From Ciona savignyi (taxonomy: Eukaryota > Chordata > Ascidiacea > Phlebobranchia > Cionidae): a stretch of DNA of 64,000 nucleotides. The position numbers and the translations under genes are program-made. The stretch spans positions 1,033,603 to 1,097,602 of the forward strand of contig CH002732.1 of NCBI GenBank assembly GCA_000149265.1, read 5' to 3'. How positions within the stretch are numbered: position 1 is the stretch's first letter; every line of letters begins with the position of its first letter. Positions 1-12,772 of this stretch are shown piece by piece. Below the pieces are notes generated by a model. That model was not told where the DNA came from. It saw only the letters and a list, made by a program, of their open reading frames with translations, and made no database searches.

Positions 1-460
1 ATTCGCACAGATCTCTTTACAATGCTCCAACCCAGTAGTATCTAATGAGCCATGTCTAGTAGTATCTTATGTTATCCAAATGTCTGAATATTCACACTAA
101 AATAAGTCCAGAAACTTGACTTAGTTTACTAAGTGGCAGTGGTGGCATGGAAGGTAATCCAGATTAACTTTTTGACTTCTGAGCTTGGTTAATTAGAGTG
201 TTGTGTGAACAAAACTCAGTAGATTAATTGTTGAACTAAAACCTCTTAATAACAATATCCGACTCCAGTAACCCAAAGTCAGATACAATGTTAAAATCTT
301 AATTATAGTTATGGTGGCTAATAACATTACAGCTGGCACCAGGCACCAGCACAAGTATACTAGTACTCACCACCCCCCTACTTATATACTAGTACTTATC
401 ACCCCCTACCAGCACAAGTATACTAGTACTCATCACCCCCACACTTCTTCATACAAACAG
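1..460. other. Intronic or 5' flanking sequence of ACOX1
   Basis: I see no exon here that matches the missing ACOX1 N-terminus. Positions 350-442 hold about three imperfect copies of a short unit containing TATACTAGTACT followed by a C-run. An acceptor (ACAAACAG) ends at 460. Confidence 0.5.
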
Positions 461-3400
461 AGGCGCTTGTACGTGACGATCCTGACTACAAATGCATCCC
501 GTTTCCATTCCTCTCCCGCGAGGAACAATATGAGGAAGGATTACGTCGGAGCACCATCGCAGTCTCGAAGAAGGATCAACTTGGACCACTTATTGAAAAC
601 CATAAAGATCTCATAACTTACAATACGTGAGTTCTGGAATATCTAATGAAACCTTTGACCATTCTACTTTTCTCAACTAAGAAATACCGATAGGGCAATA
701 CCGCACACTCGAGTGTATCATAGTTTAGGTTAATGTACTGGGTGCCTCTAAATACTACAGGACCGCTTAGATTGCTATGAAAAGTAATTCTAACCCTGTC
801 CCAAACACTAATCTCAACCCCAGAACTTACTTTAACCCTAACCCTTACATAATATCATAATCTTTATTTTAGTGAGAGAAGTTTTATCCAATAAGTATAG
901 TAAGCGATACAAGCGCTCGGATCCAAGCGATCCTGCAGTATTTAGAGATACCGAATGTACTTTACAACAACTTTAATGATTAACTTTCAATAATTGTTTT
1001 TAAATATTCTATACATATTTATTCCTGGATTTTGTTGTAATATTTTTTCTAGTTTGACCTGATTTAATGAGTTAGACGGTCCTTGGTTGGTTGCACAGCA
1101 CAGTATAATTCTTTACCTTTCCAACAACCTCCCAAACAAACACACAAAATGTTATGACCTTTAAAAGATTTTTGTACAAACATACAAAGTGTTGCTAAAG
1201 TCATGGCACTGCTGGATTATTGTGGCAAACTTCCTTACATTTAATTTCCTGCATGCATACTGTGTTAATTTATTGCTTTTATGGTTGCTTTAATTATGGT
1301 TAGTGACCTAATTCTACATTTACCGTATACTCCTTTGAAAATGAATGCTTTCCTGGTTAAAGATGGTCTGTACAATTGTAGTCTACCATTGTTTGTAAAT
1401 TGATGACATTAATTACTGAGTTATGGAGGTATTTGGCACCATGTTGTAAATGCACCAAAACCAAAGCATGATTAAATGTGGGCTTGTGGTGATATTGAGA
1501 CAGTGCAATACAAAAATGTTTTTACAAAGTTTTAATAGCGAATGTGTACGTACGTGGATATGTTTACCGAATCTTATGAATTACCGTATTTAATGAAGGT
1601 GACAATTGTGGTTACATACTTAAAGCTCGCTGCTCTTAAGATCTTGTCTTAAAAAATTTGACCTTAGTTAACTTTTCTCTATTGCTTCATATAAAATTAT
1701 CATAACAAATGTAATTACTGTTTTAAGTTCACATACCAGCTCTAATCTTCAATGTAAATTGCAATTTTTTGACCTAATTTCTAATTTGCATGAACTAATT
1801 TTCATTAACTAACCAACATCGCCTTGAAACTTTCATGCCAACACCCTAGAAATGTTGTGTCACCGAATGTAATGTTCGACTTGAACTACGGAATGTTTGT
1901 TCCTACACTGATGGGGCAGGGCACAAATGAACAGCAAGCGAAGTGGTTGTTTCCGGCACTCAACCATGAGCTGATCGGGACTTACGCTCAAACGGAGATG
2001 GGTCATGGTAGGATCTGCTGATTGAAATTAGTTTGCAGTCGTGCGAGCTTTAATTGATTTGCTAATTTGCGCAGCATGCTAAGCTTGGTAATTCAATAAA
2101 TTTTGCACCCCATGCGCTATTTACATTATCATACGTTTAACATGTGTTCTAATGTACCAGCTTTAGCATGAATAAACAATTGATCAAATTAGCAGTAAAT
2201 CCCAATTTTTACAGTATTACAATTTAATTTCTTCTTGTAATTAACCCCCCTTTCACACCCCTAACCTTCTCGACCCAACTTTTTTTATGTTAATTGCCCT
2301 ACACAGAACTACCGGTACTCCCCAACAATAATACTGGTCCCGCAATGACATTTAAATTGACCTTGTGTTACTTGTAACGACTTGACTTTTGCACCATCGA
2401 CAAACCCACAAATATACATTAAACACACATCTGTGCTGTGCAGCCATTCCAAGGCATTTAGTATTCCGCCTTAAGTAGGCATAAGTAAATTCTAAATGTG
2501 AAGATATTTTAGCTCTTACCCTAACCCCTAGCACTTTTGGGACATCTACTTCTCCAGCCATTCTTGGACTTTAGGATCCCATTGCTAACCTCACATTTTG
2601 TCTGTTATGTTTGACCATATTAGCTGCTTAATAGCGAGGTTATTATCAAAAATCATATGTTTTGTACCTTGAAACCCTTCCACCCCCTATACAACCCTCA
2701 GCATGGTGAACCAACAAAGGAGCCAACCACTCTCTTTACAATCCTCCATGTTCATACCGACCCTGGAAAAGCAGGGTTCAGATGAACAGAGGGAGAAATG
2801 GCTGCCACTCGCATTTGATTTCAAAATACTCGGGACTTATGCACAGACTGAGTTGGGGCACGGTGTGTCCTGCATCTTGCAATGCTTTGCTTGAGCAATG
2901 CTTTGATTGTGATTGCGATGTCAATTAAACTTTGACTATAGCTGTATTAAAATCAAGCAATTCTGGTTGCAGCACAAAGCATCACATAACTGTTTTACAC
3001 TAAAAGCCCTCCACGAAATAGGAGACTGGTCTTTCTGATTAAAAATGTTTCAATGATTGGACACTAATCACACACAGTTCTCAATATCCTATATCATTGC
3101 AGCGTATTCATATCTGTTATTGGGATTCTACCTCCCGCTGTTTTGCAACACCGGAATCTTACAATAATTTTATTCCGAAATAACTCCCTTTTAATTTGCC
3201 AACATTTGTAAAATTTTAACTTGCTAACATTTGTAAAATTTTAACTTGCTAACATTTGTAAAATTTTAACTTGCTAACATTTGTAAAATTTTAACTTGCT
3301 AACATTTGTAAAATTTTAACTTGCTAACATTTATAAAATTTTAACTTTTAACTTGCCAACACTCATTTTGTTTTCAAAGAAATAATTTTGTAAAGAGTCT

Positions 3401-6400
3401 CCGTCCAATATTTAAATAATTGCGGTTAGACTACGGTTTGGAATTTTTTATTTAAATACCCGATCAATGTTTTGGTTTACCAACAATCATATTTGCGCTA
3501 ATGAAGCTTTAAGAGTCAGGAATGTTTGCACGACATTTAAACACTTAGTAAATGATCCTGTAACGATGTTTATCACCCAGTTATGTAGGGTATTGACTAA
3601 AAGTCTGTCCAAGCAGTTTAATCAGAAAGTTGCAATTTTGTTTCTATGCTTGTTTGTGCATCAAAAGCTTTTCACAAAGAAAATCTCTCCTTTAAAATGA
3701 TCTGACCAGATCTAATGTGTTGTGGTATAAGATCTCGATACCAGTGGCATAAGACCTCTATAGCTATGGTGTAATTCTTCCATATGTGTGGAATAATACC
3801 TTCATATGCGACATGCATGGTATAAGGCCTTCATATGCGTGGCAGATTACCTTTATACCCGTATAGAGGATTCAGTAGTTAAGACCACATTACCACTCAG
3901 CATTGTGAACTGGGGCCGAGCAAACCCGTTAAGCTTGCACACCGGGATGTTTATACCGACCCTGGATAAGCAAGCCAACAAGGAACAGCGATCCAAGTGG
4001 TTAAGTCTAGCCCATGACTACCGCCTCCTTGGAACTTATGCACAAACCGAGTTGGGACATGGTAATTGAATTAGGGGAAAATTCTGTAAAACAATTCTGA
4101 TCACGTAAAAAAACGAATATAAGATTTTATTTGCAAAGCTAAAATCATTTTCACAAAACATTCACAAAATCCTTAACATGACGTTTTATGTCGCAATGTT
4201 CACATTCCTTCATAGCAGAATACACACCACACAGGTTAATACTTAAACAAACAAGCATGACCAGGTTATTCGGTTAAGCACGCCCTGTCACAGAACAAAC
4301 ATTAAAGTCCAATAAATAGTGCATGTAGATCTTTGTCACGTTTACACCACATTCCCTTGATATTTCACCAATTGCATGTTCGCTAACCTGTTTCGCATAA
4401 TTCTTTATAATTTTGCTTAAAATGCATATTGTTTTGTATAAATTGTATCTCGCAGTTAAGTTGTTAAAGCTATTGCAAGTTGTCGATAATCAGTTATGTT
4501 TTTTTATATCTGCAACTCATTAGATACCACTTGTTAAAAGCACTGAAAAATGGCTTACTTACTTAGGTGCAATCTAATACACCTTGTGCCAACAGTCGAG
4601 CTGCAGGAGCTATTACAGTGTGTGGATAATCAGACATGATATTTTATTTGGACAACTCATTAGATACCACTTGGTTTAAGCATTAAAGTTGGCTTGCTTA
4701 GGTGCAATCTAATACACCTTGTGCCAACAGTCGAGCTGCTGGAGCTTTTACTGTGTGTGGATAATCAGACATGATATTTTATTTGGTCAACTCATCAGAT
4801 ACCACTAAGTTAGAGCGGTCTATTAACTTGCTGAGGTGTACAATATAGTTCATGCACAAAGTTGAGTGAGTTATTGAAGCTATCGTAGTGTGTGTATATT
4901 GCGACATTGTTTACTATTTGGACAACTTATTAGATACCACTGGGTTGAAGCATTGCAAAGTGGTTTGCCCAGGTGCATACTCTGCATAGTAATAATACTC
5001 CCAAAGAACTGGTGCTCACATTAAAAAGATAAATTATATCAGATAACATAAGTAATGAACACGTCTCATGCACAGGGACCTTCCTACGAGGGTTGGAGAC
5101 GACAGCTCATTACGATGTTTCCACCCAGGAATTCGTTCTTAACTCACCGACCACTACCTCCATCAAGTGGTGGCCTGGTGCTCGTAAGTATTTACAAACT
5201 TTTATTACTTGAGATGTTGAATATTTGTTGTGCACCACCTATACATCTGTACCTTGTTTTCAAAATCCCAATCAAAAACCTGTATGTGCACACAAAAAAC
5301 CTGGATTCCATCTGTGCCATATTTTTTTTAATGTCCACCTAGATAATACATATGCTAATAAACAAAAAAAAAGAGACTGTGATCAATATATGAGAACATG
5401 CATTGAAATAACCATTTAACATGTTTACACAGCATACAACTGACGAAAAACAAATTTGACCTCATATTAAACCTGACCAAGCTATTGTTGCAGAATCCGT
5501 CCAACACTTCTGTATGTAGCAGAATAAATGTAATCACCTTAACATTGCAGTGGGCAAAACTTCCACGCATGCGGTGGTTCTAGCTCAGCTGTACACGCGT
5601 GGTAAATGCCATGGGATCCATGCGTTTGTCGTCCAACTACGTAGCTTGGAGGACCACAAGCCTTTACCAGGTTAGTTGACCTCTGCAACAACATTTAACA
5701 ATTCCCGGCACTGAAGGATCCAATTTGTTAGTACAATGAGATTTTCATTCTGTTCTGTTGGAATATTGGGGTATTTTCTTTTAAATAATTTCATGGTCTT
5801 GCCAGAAGTGCAACAGTGTATCATATTGGTGGTTATAATGATGGTTAGCTATGTTATATCATATTATAGAAATTGTAGTACACTTTTGATTACTAGTTAA
5901 TAAAAAGGGTTCAACTTTTCCTTATCGCACACAACTTACCAATACCAATAATAATTCCAGGTATTACTGTGGGGGATATAGGCCCAAAGTTTGGTTACGG
6001 TGCCAATGACAACGGCTTTTTAAAGTTGAGCAACCATCGTATTCCACGCGACAATATGCTAATGAAGTATTCCAAGGTAAATCCCATTGCAGTGTTCCAG
6101 GCTGTGTAGTGTCTCTGATATCTGTTGTAAAATCTTCCTTTTCACCAACAAAAAACCAAAACAATCAGCAAACTAATATATTCAGTGACTTAAGACTGAA
6201 TGCAAGGTGTCATATGAACCCCCACACAGGTCTCACCTGACGGAACATACAGCAAACCCCCGAAGGCGACTCTAACATACGGCACGATGACGTTCGTACG
6301 TGCCATGATAGTACGTGGCTCAGCACTCGCCATCGCTAAAGGCTGCACGATTGCAATCCGATACAGCGCAGTGAGAAGGCAGAGTGAGATGAGACCTGGG

Positions 6401-9400
6401 TATGATTTGCTTCTTGTAGTGTCTTGTGCAATGCATCTCTTTTACACAAATCTTAGTGAGTTCCTTACACAGCAAACCACTTAGTGTATCTGTTTGGGCA
6501 GAGCCATGTGCCTTATCTTTTTGAACTTTCGGCAAAATTCAGCCTTGCGCGCCAGTCTGGTTTTTCGTGTTTTTTAATAACTTGGAATGATGTACAAATT
6601 AGTGACTGAAAAATATTGAAAGAAATTTAGCATTGGAGAAATGCTGCGATACCATAAGAAACACTTTATCCACCTGGAATTTGTGCCTTTAAAACCTCTG
6701 TGAACTACAGAAGACCAAAATTACTTATAGAATTGCAATACAACGTCACTACAGAACTACAACATATGCACTTGAAACTGTTTTCCATGCAAAGGAAAGG
6801 TCACTATTGCAATTATCCCATACCCAATCATGTGGTTCAATTGGTGATGCATTCAATGACGTATAAATTAAACTGGGGACAGAACAGTATCCTCCACCAT
6901 AGTGAACCACTCGCCAAAGTGTATTTCCACCATGGCGAACCACTCACCAAAGTATACCCCACACACAGCGAACCGGAGCCCCAAGTGCTCAGCTACCCCA
7001 CCCAGCAGCACAAGTTGTTCCCACTCCTCTCTGCTGCGTTTTCGTTCCACTTTGTGCAGTTGACAATGATTGAGGAGTATAGTCAGGTGACGGCGCTCGT
7101 GGATCAGGGCGACTTCTCCAGATCACAGGAGGTTTGGAAACATTCGCTTTTCAATATTGGCTGCAGCAACATTTGCTTCGACTCTGGCTTGATTTATTTA
7201 AGTTGGTCTGGCGGTTAAGTGCGTCACCTTTTAATTAAAAGGTTGCAGGTGCGAAACTGGTCGCTAGCTAGTCGGTTGTGTCCTTGGGCAGGGCACTTTA
7301 CGGATATTGCCTGAACCCAGCGGATTAATGGGTTCTATCAAATTCAAGGAACGTGTCTATCATACACAACACACTGCAATAGCTCCGTTAACCCGACGGT
7401 GCGCGCGAGGTGATCTGACGATCCTATCCTATCCTATATTCTGTTTGTGGTGTATTTCCCCCTTGTCAAGATGTTTAATGTTCCTTTGTCTGTATGTACA
7501 TTAAATTAGAAGATTTACATATTTCCCAATAAATGTTTAAGCCACAGTTGTACCGTAATGTAATATCCAACTGATTCTTTTACCAAAAAAGTAAATTTCC
7601 ACTTGAAAATCGGCCTGACACATCCCACAGCCTTGTCACTAGATAAAATTCCTTTCTAATCACTGACTTTAATACACATTTTACATAATATTAACCCAAA
7701 ACCCCCAACCAATCCAATCCATACCCCCAGTTACATGCGTTGTCATCCGGGTTAAAAGCTTACACATCAGCTGTAGCGAACACGGGGTTGGAGGTGTGCC
7801 GAGCTTCTTGTGGCGGGCATGGGTACTCGTGTGCTAGCGGTTTCCCCACCCTTTACACTGACTTCACCCCGTCCATCACATACGAAGGAGAGAACACAGT
7901 ACTTTTGTTGCAAACCGCAAGGTAAATATAATTCCAACCTGGTGCCAACATTCGCTCTATGCTGTTGTTAAAATGACCGTCATAACTAGTTTGATATAAC
8001 ATACCCATCCTTACTATTAAGGTTTTGGTCTTTGATTACAAAAATAAACTAATAGTAAGTTCAATTAAAATTTGACATGTTTGTCCGATTTCGTCAGCTT
8101 AAATTTACTTGATAGTATATGCGTCCATTTCCTCCTAAAGTAATCATAAATCACAACCCTACTTACAACACACTACAATATTACCTCTAGTAACCTGACC
8201 CCGTCTATGGGGTATTATATTCCATCTATAACCCACCCTCACAGGTACCTGGTGAAATGCATGCGGGATTTGAAGAACGGCGCCAAGCTCCCAGGAAGTG
8301 TAGCGTATCTTGCTTGCGACTGCAAACCTCAAGACGTTGGGCGTGATTTCACAGACTTCAAGACTCTGGCATCACTCTATAAGCTGCGAGCGCTGGGGTG
8401 GGTCTGCTGAGTGTGCTATGTGTATATATTCTGCACAATCACAAAAATGTTGGCATGAGGTGTATTACTTGCTATGCACTTAAAAAATGCCCCTTTATAT
8501 TGCTCCAATCGAGTGATATCTTTTGTGTCGTCCCAGTGAAAAGTTATGTCTCATTATCCACACACTGTAATAGCTCCACCAACTCGACTATGAACATGGG
8601 CTGTATCACTGTGCACCTAAGCAATGCATTACAGTGGTACCATTTAGCGGTTGTAAAAATGTGTTGTTAAAATTAAGTCGGGTCTGGTTATTCACAAACT
8701 ATATACATTATCCACACTCTATGTAACACACTATTTACATTATCCACACTCTATATAACACACTATATACATTATCCACACTCTATATAACACACTATTT
8801 ACATTATCCACACTCTATATAACACACTATTTACATTATCCACACTCTATATAACACACTATTTACATTATCCACACTCTATATAACACACTATATACAT
8901 TATCCACACTCTATATAACACACTATTTACATTATCCACAGACTATATACATTATCCACAGACTATATTCTAGCATCTAGTGCCCACAAAGTACACCCAG
9001 GCCACGAGGTGCACACAGGGCACAAGGTGCACACATATAACCACCAACATACATCAGGCAGATACGATTCGCCAACAGCAAGGTGGAGGCAGGTATGGCG
9101 CAAGGAAAGGATCTTGTTGGCTCATTGAACGAAGCTTCGGTTTATCTAGTTCGTGCTGCAATTGTGAGTTGAATTTGTAACTTTAGAGCAAGATACAAAC
9201 TTATCATCAGCACCACATTCCCCCATAAATATAACCTCTTAAGTATACCCGTATCCGTAAAAAGCAAGATACAAACATATTGCCTGAATCCAGTAGATTA
9301 ATGGGTTCTACCAAATTAAAGGAACGTGTCTATTATATACAAGACACTGCAATAGCTCCGGTAACCCGACGGTGGGTGCGAGGTGATCTGACGATTGCCC

Positions 9401-11648
9401 GTGTGTTAACACCCTTGGTTTTCCCATTCACGGGGATAAACATGAATATCCTATGCTATTTCCCCAACACCCTTTTCCCACAAATATAACCTCTTATCCC
9501 AAGTAGACCGTTCTGTAAAACATCTTAAATATATCAATCAGGCCCACACCCATTACTATGTCGTGCGCAACTTCTTCGAGAAGATCTCTGCTCTCTCTGT
9601 CTCCTCTTCCCTCATGGAGGTTCTCCATCAGATGGCGCTCTTCTACGCTCTCGACGGAATCGCGCAGAACAGCGGAGAATTTCTCGAGGTTGGTGAATTG
9701 TGATGTCATAATAGTGACGCTGTTTTGACGGGCAAAATTCCAGGACGGGTTGTTGAGTGGCGCAGATGTGAAGGGAATTCGACAACTATCGGTGGACATG
9801 CTGCCACGAATCCGCGTCAACGCTGTTGCTTTGGTGGATGCTTTCGAATTCGGGTATGCAGAGCTCGAAATTAGTATTTGGAAGAATTTAAATAATGTTT
9901 AATGCGCAGGGTTCGAAATTAGTAATTGGAAGTATTCAAATACCGTTTAATACGCAGGGTTTGAAATTAATGTTTGGAAAGATTCAAATAACGTGCAAGG
10001 TGCAGGGTTCGAAATTAGTATTTGGAAGAATTCAAATAACGTTTAATACGCAGGGTTCGAAATTAATATTTGGAAGGATTCAAATAACGTTTAATATGCA
10101 GGGTTCGAAATAAGTATTTGGAAGAATTCAATTAACGTTTAATACGCAGGGTTCGAAATTAATATTTGAAAGGATTCAAATGGCTTTTAATACCAGGGTT
10201 CGAAATTAGTATTTGGAAGGATTTAAATAACGTTTAATACGCAGAGTTCGAAATTAGTATTTGGAAGGATTCAAATAACGTTTAATACGCAGGGTTTGAA
10301 ATTAGTATTTGGAAGGATTCAAAAACCGTTTAATACGCAGGGTTCGAAATAAGTATATTGAAAGGATTCAAATAACGTTTAATGCGCAGAGTTCGAAATT
10401 AATATTTGGAAGGATTCAAAAACCGTTTAATACGCAGGGTTCGAAATAAGTATATTGAAGGATTTAACTAATGTTTAATGCGCAGGGTTTGAAATTAATA
10501 TTTGGAAAGATTTAAATAACGTTTAATACGCAGTGTTCGAAATTAACATTTGAAAGGATTCAAATAACGTTTAAGATGTAGGGCTCGAAATTAATATTTG
10601 GAAGGATTCAAATAAAATAATGTTTCTGTGCGGGGTTCGAAATTACGTTTCCAAATAAAGGTTTTATTATTTTTCATATATATATAGTAATTGACCACGT
10701 TAATCACTTACTAATTCTCCCATAGCGACGATGTGTTAGGCTCAGTGTTGGGCCGATATGATGGAAATGTTTACGAAAACCTTTTCAAGTGGGCACAGAA
10801 CTCATCTCTCAATAAAACTGATGTAAGTTACTTTCAGATGGTTCATTCATAACGTGCTGGACTGTTAGCCGAAAGGTCGTTGGGTCCAAATGAATTGCTA
10901 TATATTAAGTTGTGAGATTACAGCCAATCACTAGCTAGTCGGTTGTGTCCTTGAGCAACGCAGTTTGTTGACATCCCTTGATTACATGGATGGTTGAACT
11001 AGAACTAAAGAATCGTTTTAATCATAGGATAGGATAGGATATTCATCTTTATCCCCGTGAATGGGAAAACCAAGGGGGTTAACACACGGGAAATCGTTAG
11101 ATTACCTCGCATCTGCTGTCAGGTTACCGGAGCTATTACAGTGCATTGTGTATGATAGACACGTTCCTTCAATTTAGTAGAACCCATTAATCTGCTGGGT
11201 TCAGGCAATGTCCGTAAAGTGCCTTGCCCAAGGACACAACCGACTAGCTAGCGATCAGTTTCGCACCTGCAACTTTTTGATTGAAAGGCGACGCACTTAA
11301 CCGCTAGACTAACCAGGCGGACAAAATCATATACAACCTACTGCAAAAGCTCCGGTGACTGCGGACAATATGACGATTGCCCATGTGGCAACTCATTTGA
11401 CTGATCCTCTGGGGGTAAACATGGGTATCGGAATCCAATTAACCCAACCCATTAACTGGTTTAAAAATATCAAAATTAAAACGGGAATTTCTTAATCGCT
11501 TTTTGAACAATTACATTTCATTGCAACTCAGTCTTAGCATGCCAGTTTGTATGCGCATAATAATGACTTCTATGACGTCATACAGGTCCACCCGTCCTAC
11601 CACAAGTACATCCGACCGTTGCTCAAGCGGAACCAATCGAAATTGTGA
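461..11648 (+). CDS. ACOX1: Peroxisomal acyl-CoA oxidase 1, 5'-partial, 14 exon positions
   Basis: The family catalyses the first, FAD-dependent, H2O2-producing step of peroxisomal beta-oxidation, converting acyl-CoA to trans-2-enoyl-CoA. Exons with consensus splice sites and continuous phase: 461-626, one of 1850-2007, 2702-2862 or 3901-4061, then 5076-5183, 5551-5670, 5961-6076, 6230-6399, 6969-7131, 7731-7921, 8245-8397, 9079-9163, 9542-9688, 9744-9853, 10726-10822 and 11586-11648. They encode about 616 residues, against about 660 in human ACOX1. Family motifs seen in order: [68 protein letters not shown]. The last three residues are SKL, a type 1 peroxisomal targeting signal. The start codon and first roughly 45 residues should lie upstream of the window. 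The 9079-9163 exon is shorter than the matching human segment by about 8 residues. Introns are packed with repeats, but no exon is broken. Confidence 0.96.
1850..2007 (+). CDS. ACOX1: ACOX1 alternative exon, version a
   Basis: 158 nt, preceded by CTAG and followed by GTAGGA. It completes the ACN codon left by exon 461-626 and leaves one base, so its phase pattern is 1+52 codons+1. It encodes [11 protein letters not shown], then [10 protein letters not shown] and ends [11 protein letters not shown]. It is the most diverged of the three versions and the only one with TEMGHG, as in both human forms. In human ACOX1 the corresponding exon 3 also exists in two mutually exclusive versions with different substrate preference. 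Confidence 0.93.
2702..2862 (+). CDS. ACOX1: ACOX1 alternative exon, version b
   Basis: 161 nt with the same entry and exit phases as version a, one codon longer. It is flanked by CCTCAG and GTGTGT. It encodes [20 protein letters not shown] and ends [11 protein letters not shown]. It is closer to version c than to a: both share PLSL upstream and TELGHG at the end, pointing to a second, later duplication. There are no stops or frame breaks, so it is probably used. It could be a decaying duplicate, but the conserved motifs argue against that. Confidence 0.9.
3192..3355. repeat. 25-bp minisatellite in ACOX1 intron between alternative exons b and c
   Basis: About six to seven near-perfect copies of a 25-bp AT-rich unit containing ACTTGCTAACATTTGTAAAA. 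The last copy is degraded. There is no coding potential. Confidence 0.9.
3901..4061 (+). CDS. ACOX1: ACOX1 alternative exon, version c
   Basis: 161 nt, flanked by ACTCAG and GTAATT, with the same phases as versions a and b. It encodes [20 protein letters not shown] and ends [11 protein letters not shown]. The FIPTL and GTYAQTE blocks are kept, while the loop between them differs from a and b in most positions. That pattern fits selection for a different acyl-chain or isoform property rather than redundancy. The donor GTAATT is weaker than consensus. Confidence 0.9.
4447..4995. repeat. About 137-bp tandem repeat, roughly four copies
   Basis: The block CAACTCATTAGATACCAC recurs at 4513, 4653, 4788 (one change) and 4923, giving spacings of 140, 135 and 135 bp. 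Each unit also holds AGGTGCAATCTAATACACC-like and GTGTGGATAATCAGACAT-like segments. Copies one and two are very similar; three and four are diverged. It lies in the ACOX1 intron after alternative exon c. Confidence 0.88.
7200..7440 (+). mobile_element. tRNA-derived SINE, family A, with internal deletion
   Basis: It begins with a tRNA-like head (GTCTGGCGGTTAAGTGCG, A-box region) followed by the family body CTAGCTAGTCGGTTGTGTCC. It ends in repeated ATCCT (CCTATCCTATCCTAT). Compared with fuller copies (11024-11323) it lacks the last part of the body before the tail. It sits in an ACOX1 intron. Confidence 0.85.
8540..8650 (-). repeat. Inverted relative of the 4447-4995 repeat unit
   Basis: Read on the minus strand, this segment has the same order of blocks as the 137-bp unit: TTAGGTGCA, GTCGAGTTG, GGAGCTATTACAGTGTGTGG, ATAATGAGACAT. 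Similarity is clear but imperfect. It lies in a later ACOX1 intron, next to another minisatellite. Confidence 0.6.
8698..8975. repeat. 33-bp minisatellite in ACOX1 intron
   Basis: Eight to nine copies of a 33-bp unit containing CATTATCCACACTCTATATA. Copies alternate TATATACATT and TATTTACATT, so the array may have grown in two-unit steps. The repeats are contiguous with no spacers, so this is not a CRISPR-like array. Confidence 0.92.
9278..9462 (+). mobile_element. SINE family A, 5'-truncated copy
   Basis: It starts inside the body at ATTGCCTGAATCCAG and runs through GCAATAGCTCCGGTAACCCG and GGTGATCTGACGATTGCCCG to CATGAATATCCTATGC. The tRNA-like head is missing, consistent with truncated reverse transcription. 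Confidence 0.82.
9855..10645. repeat. 48-bp minisatellite, about 16 copies, in ACOX1 intron
   Basis: The unit contains GCAGGGTTCGAAATTAGTAT then TTGGAAGGATTCAAATAACG. Units differ by single substitutions. The array begins two bases after the exon ending at 9853. Because 48 is a multiple of three, long open frames appear across it; they are not genes. Confidence 0.95.
10852..11005 (+). mobile_element. SINE family A, diverged fragment
   Basis: It has a diverged tRNA-like head (GCTGGACTGTTAGCCGAAAG) and the body block CTAGCTAGTCGGTTGTGTCC. The remainder is strongly diverged. Confidence 0.6.
11024..11323 (-). mobile_element. tRNA-derived SINE, family A, near full length
   Basis: Read on the minus strand it runs from a tRNA-like head (GTCTAGCGGTTAAGTGCGTC, then GCAGGTGCGAAACTG, B-box-like) through the GCTAGCTAGTCGGTTGTGTC body to a tail of repeated ATCCT. 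At about 300 bp it is the best reference copy in the window. Confidence 0.88.
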
Positions 11649-12654
11649 TTTCTATGGTCGCTCCAATGATCTATGCAATTATTGTTTAATTATTTAATTG
11701 ATGTCAGTATCATCTACACTTAATACCCCAACCGTTTATGTACAACTTGTTATAACATTATCTTCAATTATAAATCTACATAGTTTTATCATATATTCAA
11801 GTTTTATGAAGCAATTGTTGACCATTGTGAACCGTACGGTATCGTGGTTTAAATGCTAATTACTTGATCTAGGTGGTTTTACATTCCTGGTTACCTTTAT
11901 TCCCGCCTATATACCATCCAAATAATGAATCTGATTAATGCAGTGCTGAGTTTACAAAGTGTAATTTACTTTTATTGACTTGTGTATTGATCGTAATTTA
12001 AACTAATCATTCGAAAGCATTGTGTTGTATATCTCAAACGTCATCAATGGCCAGTGTTCACTAATAAACTCCCAAAAATTTGCTTTCGCGTAATATACAC
12101 TTAATTGCAATCTAAAATCAACTAACGAGTCTCAAACACTTGTAAGAAACCCCTATTTTAAAAATCCATTTTTACTCTATACGCTATATCTTTTTGCATG
12201 CATAAACGATCGGTTCTGTGGTTATTTAATCCAACTTGGTATATCTTATACAAAGTGTATAACGTTTGTTTCTGCAAGCAGAAACTAATGGGTAACCGAG
12301 TTACCCATCCAAACTTGATATATATGTTTTCTGACTAAAGTTAAAATAGGTATTGGATGTCTGCATATTTGTTTCGATTGAAATTCTGTATTCATTTATG
12401 CCGTAGTTGTATAACCATTATAATGGACAGTTTAGTTTGTTTTGCAGGCTGTTTAGGGTAAACTGGTATATTTTAATTGTATTTTTTAGGTTTATTTTAA
12501 TTTAAAATAAGTAACGATGATATTATCGGGTTTCCTGACGTGATCTGCCCAAAATTTGCCACTCCATATCTAATTGTATCAGCTTACACCCCTAAAAACT
12601 TGCCAGTCCATTTAAAGTATGTTATTTTTTGCTCTTATTTCCGACAGATTAGTC

Positions 12655-12772
12655 TGGTGGGTTAGCTGCATCAGCCCTGGTAACCCTACTGTGGGTGCGA
12701 GGTGATGTGACGATTGCCTGAGTGTTAGCCCCCTTTTCCCACTCACAGGGATTAACATAAATATCTTATCAC
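12655..12772 (+). mobile_element. SINE family A, 3' fragment
   Basis: It carries the 3' body blocks GGTGCGAGGTGATGTGACGA and CACAGGGATTAACATAAATA with several substitutions. Head and tail are missing. Confidence 0.6.

Noticed and set aside
8698..8975. Regular repeats resembling a CRISPR array
   Set aside because: Units are contiguous 33-mers without unique spacers, in an animal gene intron.
9895..10113. Repetitive open frame (72 codons)
   Set aside because: A by-product of the 48-bp minisatellite, whose length is a multiple of three.
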